A stretch of 64,000 bases of DNA from Nymphalis io (Eukaryota > Arthropoda > Insecta > Lepidoptera > Nymphalidae), in assembly GCF_905147045.1 (NCBI RefSeq), contig NC_065888.1:8995001-9059000 (forward strand), read 5' to 3'. This document shows, in pieces, positions 12,901 through 21,900 of this stretch. Under the pieces are notes generated by a model. It was given only the letters and a program-made list of their open reading frames with translations. It was not told where the DNA came from and searched no databases. The stretch's first letter is position 1; every line of letters begins with the position of its first letter. Made by a program: the position numbers and the translations under genes.

Positions 12901-15900
12901 TCAGTTGTCATTCTGAGTAAGCCAGTTTAATTATAGTATATAAATAATAAATATATAAATTAGACGTTTGAGATTAGATTATATGGAGGGAGTTAAGTAT
13001 TGAAGTAGAATTTCAGTCAGCAGTAACAGCAGAAGTGTATCAAATAACATAAATGTATATTTAGAAACCAGAAGTGAAACTGATTTTAGAAAAACCTCGA
13101 TTTGGTCTTTTTAAAAATAGAACACCAAGTCTTACTAGTTATAGCCAATGTAAATTACTTACTCAATTACTCTTAAAAATTACACTTAACAAATAATTAT
13201 GTGCACGACTGTACTACAGTAAGAGTGAAATATTTTAGTAAAAACGATTATATATGTTCGAAAAAAAGATTCATATACATAAATTTATGCCGTGTGTCTA
13301 ATATTTTAATTGATGATAAGAGTGTAGTAATTATTTTAATTTATTATGAGCATGACAGTACTGAAATCATAGCGACAATAATAGGATTGGATACACTTGA
13401 CTTACTGCGCTGTATTCCGTCAGTAAGCTCATTCTAATTAGAAGAATTTAATTAAAATCTAAAACCCTTAATAATAATATCATTACATTTATCAGTTATC
13501 AGTACAACTATCTGCCTTAATTCGTATATTACATTCGAATTGGAATAATTACTTTCATTTTTGCTTATTTATGTATTACGTTTGTTAAAATCTTATGATG
13601 CCGTAGCGATAAATATACATTAATGAAAGAAGTAATTGGGAGAAAACCTCAATCGCACTAAATCAGACTTAAGCCCCTACTTACCGTTATTACGGCTTAA
13701 CTTAATATATTTTAGTTTTTAGTCATAGTCACACTCCCACTAAAATAACATAAGAAGAAAGTGTATTTGTATGAGGTTTTAATATCGCCCGCTCAAAGTT
13801 ACGATACTAAAAAAGTTTATTTAAATCTTCAGTTGCAACAGGTGCAGACTGCTTATTAGTCTCTCAGCGTTCAAAACTAGAGTTCATTTACAAACTAAAT
13901 TCCTTCCAACTTAGTTACACTCCAATAAAAATCAACAGGTATGCGGGAGCGACGGCAAAACTTACGAATCTGAGTGTCATCTAAAGTTGCAAGCTTGTCG
14001 GACGCAAGAAGATATCGTTGTGCAAGCCTTCGGGCCTTGTAAGCTGTCTGAAGTAGCTGGTACAGCGGGACCCCCGCGGCCTTCCTCCCCTATACAGTTT
14101 ACACAACAGGACGATGGAGCTGCTTCCAAGTCCACAAGGCACTTACTCAACCCCGACAAGTACTACAACAAATATGAATGGACGAGAAAAGAGACACCTA
14201 GTGATTTTGACAGCATTATATCAGGACAAAAACTGAAGGGTAAGTGAAGGGGAAACAATTGGCACCTATTGTCTATCATTTCAAAAGCAATTTCAAAATT
14301 TCAAATGTTTTATTATATCCTCAAAAGACGACGCTAAGTGGTTTTTTCACTTTCATCGAGCATTTAATCTTTGGTATAATTGTGTTGGTATTATTTATCA
14401 AAACTGAAAAAAAAACATAGTATTGACTATTTATTTGATTTTTTAATTTTCAGTAACAAGCTGGAATAGCACTTTTGCAGAATTCACAAATAATGCGATA
14501 GTCGAAAGTTTTGAAATTTGTAGTTACGAAATTACTTAATTAACTGTCGACCATCATCCGGCTCTTGTATTTAAGTAACAGCTCAATTCATCTTAATCAC
14601 GTTAATTTTGTGGAGATTACAGTTCGGCTTGTTGTGTGAGCAGTTTCCCTTGTCACTTCGTGACACTGCTCCTCGTATCCTTAACTTAGTTACCGATTTA
14701 TCTTACTTATTTGTTGGACCGATGTAATGATGGAGAATTTGTTGATGTTTTCTTAATACTTAGATAACTTCATTTATATAATAAGTTTATTTGTAATTTT
14801 CTAATAACTGATATTTATGTATGTAATATAATATTCAAGTTATCGATGAAGTTATTGAAGAACTTGGACATGACACTGTTTTCTTGCTTATATACATTTC
14901 TTAGAATTAAATGTGTCACAACAATTGATAATTTAATTGAACTTTTGGAACTAATTATTAATTAATATTAAATAATAAGGAACATTGTTCTTTTTTGCCA
15001 CCAGTTTCAAATAAATTAGTTTGTTTATGAACACATGTTCATAAACATACATATGTTCAATTGGCATGTTTATTTAATTTTTATTTCTAGTAATATTTAC
15101 TACTTCTAGTAATACGTACTATTTATAACAAAAAGATAGATATTTAATAGACATTTGGTAGGTATATGATAAAAAATGTTTTCGGGAGGTTAAATATTTT
15201 GTTCATACTAGGGTCACAAACAGCTACAACAGCGACCGTGGGCGTGGTAGGCGCTTTGCTCGGAGACCTGTGCGTGGAAGACGCGGATTGTGAGGCGCTA
15301 CCCGGCGCACACTGTGCGCGTGGTGGATGTGTGTGCCGCCCTGGATATACACCAACAGAACACAGAAAGGCTTGTGTTGGTAAGTCAGTTACACTATTAT
15401 TCATGGACACCATACATGCCCTCGGAAGGCTTAAGTGCACGCATTAAGAAGGACTTTAAGCAATTTGAACATGATTTATACACTTTATTCATCACGAGTG
15501 CGCTTGTATTTTCTTTTTCAAAGAATTGAACTAAGGCACATGTAATGCTTGAAAGCTTGAAGGATTAAAAATGTTGATCTTAAATAAAATTTAATTAGGA
15601 ATCGGCTAAAACTATGATTTAATAAGGAGAATAAATATGATAGTAAATAAATAAACATATTAAATGCAAAAGTAAAAACGATTTTACTTAAAAGAAATAC
15701 AATTGATTACATTTATAAAGTAAAACAAATACGGTGAACGCTATAATTTCGTATAGTGTACTCACTAAAGTATTTGCTTTTAAATTTTTAATGCTCTTAT
15801 TTTTGATTGGCCCAAATTACCTTATATTTCGATGTGACAGTAAAAAAAAAATTAATAATATGTACCTACATAAATTATTATTTATTTTATAAATAGAACA

Positions 15901-18900
15901 TCAATGTCCGTTTTACGGTTTTACTAATATTCATATGTATACCTCCAGTTAAGCGTAAAGCTTGTGATTGGAATGAAGACAACAATGTTAAATTGCTATG
16001 CGACCCGTAAACCTTTGTACTACTGACAGTATTTAGATATTTATAAAGACCCAAGAAGTTACTTTTCAATCTATATTATTGGAACATATTTTCGAACTTT
16101 TCGACATATGTCAAATTGTTACAGAGGAAATGATACAAGAAACAACAGAGGAATACAGCGCATGTTTGTCCGAGCCGTGCTACAATCTCGGTACTTGCAT
16201 AGACTTACCCGGTTCAACGTATACATGTGTATGTCCTGATATGTACACCGGAGTTAACTGTGAATTTCATATCAAAGACGCTCTGCCAACAACTTACATC
16301 GAAACTCCATCGTTCGACGGCACGTCCTATATACGCCTAAAACCGTTAAAGGCTTACCATAAGTTGAACATCGATATTGAATTTAAGGCATTCTCTGAGA
16401 ATGGGGTCATATTGTACAATCAGCAGAAATCCGACGGAACGGGCGATTTTGTTTCGCTCGCGTTGGTTAACGGGTATTTGGAGTTCAGGTAAGTCCTTTT
16501 TTTATTCGTATCTTAATTTACGAATTTTAAATTTAATTTACGAATTTTACGAATGTTAAATTTAAGTTCAATATTTTCTATTTATCTTAATATTGTTAAA
16601 TTTTAATTCCATAATGAGTTTGAATATTTACCAAATAGCATAAATAAAAGTAACCGAAGATCATAAAAAAATATATTCGGTACATTTATATTTACGGTTT
16701 AATAATTTTCTTGCTAGGTACAATCTTGGAAATGGTGTAATAATTCTGACATCACTCGAAAAAATAACGTTAAACGAGTATCATAAAGTTTCTGCGAAAC
16801 GATATCATCGAGACGGCATTCTATCTGTTGACGATATGGAAGATGTGGTCGGTCAGTCGAGCGGTAGTTTGAAGGCTTTAGACCTCGCTGAGGACGCTTA
16901 TATTGGTAGTGTTGCTACCAATTATTCCAGGTATATTTTTAAGCAAATTATTACAATTAAAACTATCAGGTTGAACTATATTAGATTCTAAAATAAATTG
17001 CAAGTAAAAAACAAAGTTATAATGAAATGCATCGTTACGACGCCGTCATAGCGTGTAATAAATACATATTGTATTGTATTATTAAATGTACGTAATGCTT
17101 GTAGAATATACGCTTAATTAAATCCAATATATTTCGATAGTGTAATGAAATATTGACGATTCAATTTCGAATATAATATTCGCTATTATTTAAAATACAC
17201 AAAAATGATTATTTGTTCCCATTCAGAGTTTACGACAATATCGGGACGCGAACTGGATTTATCGGCTGCGTGAAGTACTTGAGAATAATACGTCATCAAG
17301 TCACAAAGAAATTGGGTCGTCCGGACTCATTAGTCGTGTCTATAGATAACGTACGCGAGTGTGAATCTAATCCCTGCATGAGTATGCCCTGTAGAAACGG
17401 AGCCACGTGTAGGGCAGTTGAGGGTTCGGCGACTGAATACACTTGTAACTGTGCCGTCGGATTTCAAGGAGCCAATTGTGATGAGAGATTAGATCCTTGC
17501 GAATCAAATCCGTGCGGGTATGATGAGGGGCTATTGTGCGATATTGGTCCAGACGGCGGGCACGTTTGCCGATGTTTGTTCGGAGGCGACCCCGATTCCA
17601 ATGGAAACACGTGCAATAACGGTAATTGCTTTTCTTTGTCTTATTAATCCACCGAGTCCGGATCAATATTTTATAATAAGAATTTTTTTGCAGGTGCAAA
17701 TGTTGTCCAAGAAACTTGGTCACCGCAGTTCAACGGGACCAGTTATGTCGAATTGCCACCCCTCGAAGGTGTAGGGAAGGCGTTTCGAATCGAAATTTGG
17801 TTTTTAACGAACCGATTTTCCGGAATGCTCCTTTACACCGGCCAGTCCAATAAAGCCAGGGGAGATTTTATAGCGATTAACTTAGTTAATGGATACCTAC
17901 AGTTTAGGTACAATTTGGGGAGCGGAATAGCCAATATCACGTAAGTAAGGCTTAGGGGCCGAAGAATTAATTTAACGAATTAAGTGAACTCGGTCTCGTT
18001 TCGCGAGCAATTATATATTATTACTTGATGTAAATAGAATCTCTGGCAAGTTCAGGGTTTAGAGGAGATGGTATGAAAATTAATAGTTTAATAGCGTGAT
18101 GAATTATGGCCAAATTGTAATTACACCGAGGGAGCTGTTATAGTGCCTTTGCTTAGTAGCGTGAGACACATTTAATATATACTGCGTGTATTCGAACAGT
18201 ATTAAGGTACAAAGACGTATTCCCTTTATGCTTATTAAGTTGTTGTTATATTTGATGTGTGAGACGTTTGATATCATAAGAGCAAACGAGCTCTAAGACT
18301 ATAATGCTCCAAAATTGTGTTAACTGCGATGTTACACTACGGATGTAATTAAAAGTAATATAATATTATTGTACTGCCACGTAAGTTATAAATAAAGACA
18401 AAAGCTTATTATACAATGTATGAATGGCCCCATTATTGAAGTTAATATGGTAAGTTCGATACTGACGCTTATTTTTCAGTAAAAATTTGTCATTTTCAAA
18501 GTCAGTGTTACACGTTTTAAATTAAGCGTAAAAATCTGTGTAGGGTAAAAGTAATTAAAGGACAATTTACTTTTAGTGAGGATAAAAGTATATTTCACTT
18601 AGCAAACGAACTTTGTCGACTTATCCCTGAACTTCGAGGTAAGTTTTAGTTAGTAGGTTAAATACAGATAGTTGTGACGTCATAGCCCTGAGCCATTTTA
18701 GTCTAATATTTAAGATTGTTTATTAAATAGCATTTCTTAACAATCTTAATTCATTTTCTAAAAATTTAGAGTTTTTTTTAATAATATACGTTTATTGCTT
18801 AAATTATATAAGAACATCGTCAACGTAAACGTAAGTCGGCATAATTCTTAATAAATATTGTTCATTAAAAATGTATCGGAGAGTATGTAAATACTTTCAG

Positions 18901-21900
18901 TAGGTTATTAGTACCAAGGCATATTAAGACAGTAAAAAATCATCAGATGAAATATTCCACATGTCATTTTAGTCATTTTTGAATGTTTACATAAATATGC
19001 CAATAAATTGTGTACTAGGTCTCCGGTAGCGATAACAAAAGGTAGGTGGCATCGGGTGCGCGCGTCCCGCTCGGGGCGTCACGGCAGCCTGCAGCTCGAC
19101 CAGCTGCCCGCACTGCGCGGCGCCTCCGCGCCACCTCTTACGCACCTTGAACTCACCTTACCACTATTTATCGGCTCATTACCGTGAGTAGTAGCATTAA
19201 AATATTATGTAATTTGTATGTTCCTTGTAAATTTCCACAATACCCATCTCCAGTTGAATTATAGATATAAAATTAACTGGTATTGTCTTAGTTAATTTCG
19301 TTCGAAATTTGTTTTGAGCGAATTCAATTCGGTAAAACGAGCCGATGTAGCTTTCTACATTTTGGTATAAACAGCTCTTATTTATTTGACCAATTTAAAC
19401 TGATCATTTTTAATAAAATTAATTAAAGCAATTTAAAGTATAATAAATATTTGAAATATCATTTTTAATCCATTAGTCAGTTCGTGTACTGATTCTAAAA
19501 TTAGAATGTGACAGTCTTATTTGAATCGATAACGGCCTGGAGTCTGTAATACAATTAAGAACTACTATTCGTTAGCTCCATTACTTTATTGCAATGTTCA
19601 TTAAATTCAAGTGCCTTGAATCCGACTTAATGTTTTTGTCAAGCACATTTTACTTTGAAACGTAATAAGGCTTTAAATAAATAAAATGTATGTTGTTGTA
19701 ATGTTAAATGTGTTTCATTATTTACTTGTTTCAATCATATATGTATAATTGGAGAATATTAACTACAAGGTAATTTACTGGCGCATTCCACAAAAATAAC
19801 TTTCATATTAAATAAACGCAATTTATCTATTTAAAAAAAGGAAAAAAATATATATTATCAGGCAGCCATCAATATCACTTATATTATTATGCGCAATCTT
19901 TCTTGGCGTTGAAATAAGTTATCTTTCCCAGTGCCTACGTCCGTCCTCACAAAATGTCCGGGGTGACCAGCAGTTTCATAGGCGCAGTGCAACAGGTTTT
20001 TGTGAACGGCAATCCACTATCGTTGTACGCCGGGGATATAGCCAAGTGTTCTGTAGTGGCTGAGGAAGATAGACTGCCTTGCGCTACGAGCGGTGTGACT
20101 AAGTACACCGGACCGCCTTGCGGCGACGGTGAGTGCATTGTATGAGTTATGTTTACAACCATCGCTTATCTTACTTGATAGCTTTCATTAAGGACATCGA
20201 TCTCCTTTAAATAACTACCAAAATTTAGATACATAAAATACACATCTGAATTTATTTTTAATTATTAAAATGCAACTAGGTCTGACTCCATGCAAAAACA
20301 ATGGCACGTGCATACCTCTACTGAACGAATACAAATGTATATGCCCAGACGGTTACCAGGGAAGGAATTGCGAGGTGCAATTAAAAGTGGAGATGTTAAA
20401 CGATGGAGCGCCCATTAAGTTCGACGGAAATAATTATTACTCGTACAGAAGTCGGGGCGGCCGCAGGTAAGTTGGAAACGAATTAATATTCATAATAGCA
20501 ACGAAATTACTTTTCCCATTATCTGTTATGTTTTATCAATAATGAAAACTATTATGACAATAACGATCATTATTGTTTCGTGTCAATTTATTATTAGTCG
20601 AGTTAAAATTAATTAAACATTGTCATACGATTGATTTGTTTAATTTTAAAATAAATTGATGAGAACGAAACCGCGGTGTAATAAAGTAATTGCAGCAGAA
20701 AAATGAAGAATAAATCAATGGACAATTTGATTATTACATCACATTAAGGCATATATAAATAATATAAGCGATCGTGCGTATCGTTTGATCACATTTAACA
20801 TCATTTACTACAATTGTATTAACAGTTTTATCACATTGATTGCATTTTGTTTTTCAATATTTTGTGATTCAAATTATAATATTAAGGTTCGGGACTTTGT
20901 AACAACATTTGTATAAAGGTTTTTTTTAATATTGCTGCACTTAATTGTTATTGGTTAATTAACTTTAGATTTCATCGAAAATTATATATAAGTGCTGGCA
21001 AATATAAAAAAAGATAATATTTTTTTATTTTTTGTCTATATATGATAAGATCCTTAAACTAATTTTAAAATTAAATTTAACTAATTTTTAATAATACCTA
21101 TTCTGTCTGAGCTAAATTATTATTTTTTCATTTTATACTAACTAACTTTGTCTCTTTCTAGCCTACAAACTAACGGTGGTGAAGGAAATTATGATGTAAG
21201 ATAGCATTTGAAGGATGTACTCAGTAATTCTTTTAGATATAAGTACTAATGAATCTATCTACACTATAACATAGATTAGGTAATTAATTTTTCTTTGTTA
21301 ATACAATAATTTACATATATTTTAACAATGTATATTTTGTCACACATTTTACTTATTAATATTGAACAGATTTTAACCGAACTTTTGTATAGATTTATAA
21401 AATAAGATTTAATAACATCGAAACTGAGATGTCGTGATACTTCAGAATCATTGCTATGTATCGATTTTAATGCGTTCGATTCATATGGCTTATACTTAAG
21501 CACATATTAGAAGTAGTTTATTTTTTTTTTTGAAAAAAATATTAATTAAAACTAGACCCATCATCAGAAGTATCAAAGGTTCAATAAAATTGATGCATAG
21601 TTCGTAACTCAAACTTTTCGTATTTATTATTCTATAAATGCATGCTTGGTAACTATTAATGTGTTTTGCCTAAAATGTCACTTGCCAATATTGCGAGCGC
21701 CGTCTTAATACAATATACATATTGTTTAATTTAGTTTGCGACTTAGTGAATTATCGCTCCCCGCATTATACATTCGAAGCTTATTCCAGTAGTGGGACTT
21801 CATTAGCCTTTGTAAATTGAGTTGAATCTATCAGATCACGCCAAAGTGCTCGTACGTGACTCGGTTCAGACCGCTGGAATATGCGAAACTCGTAACGTCC

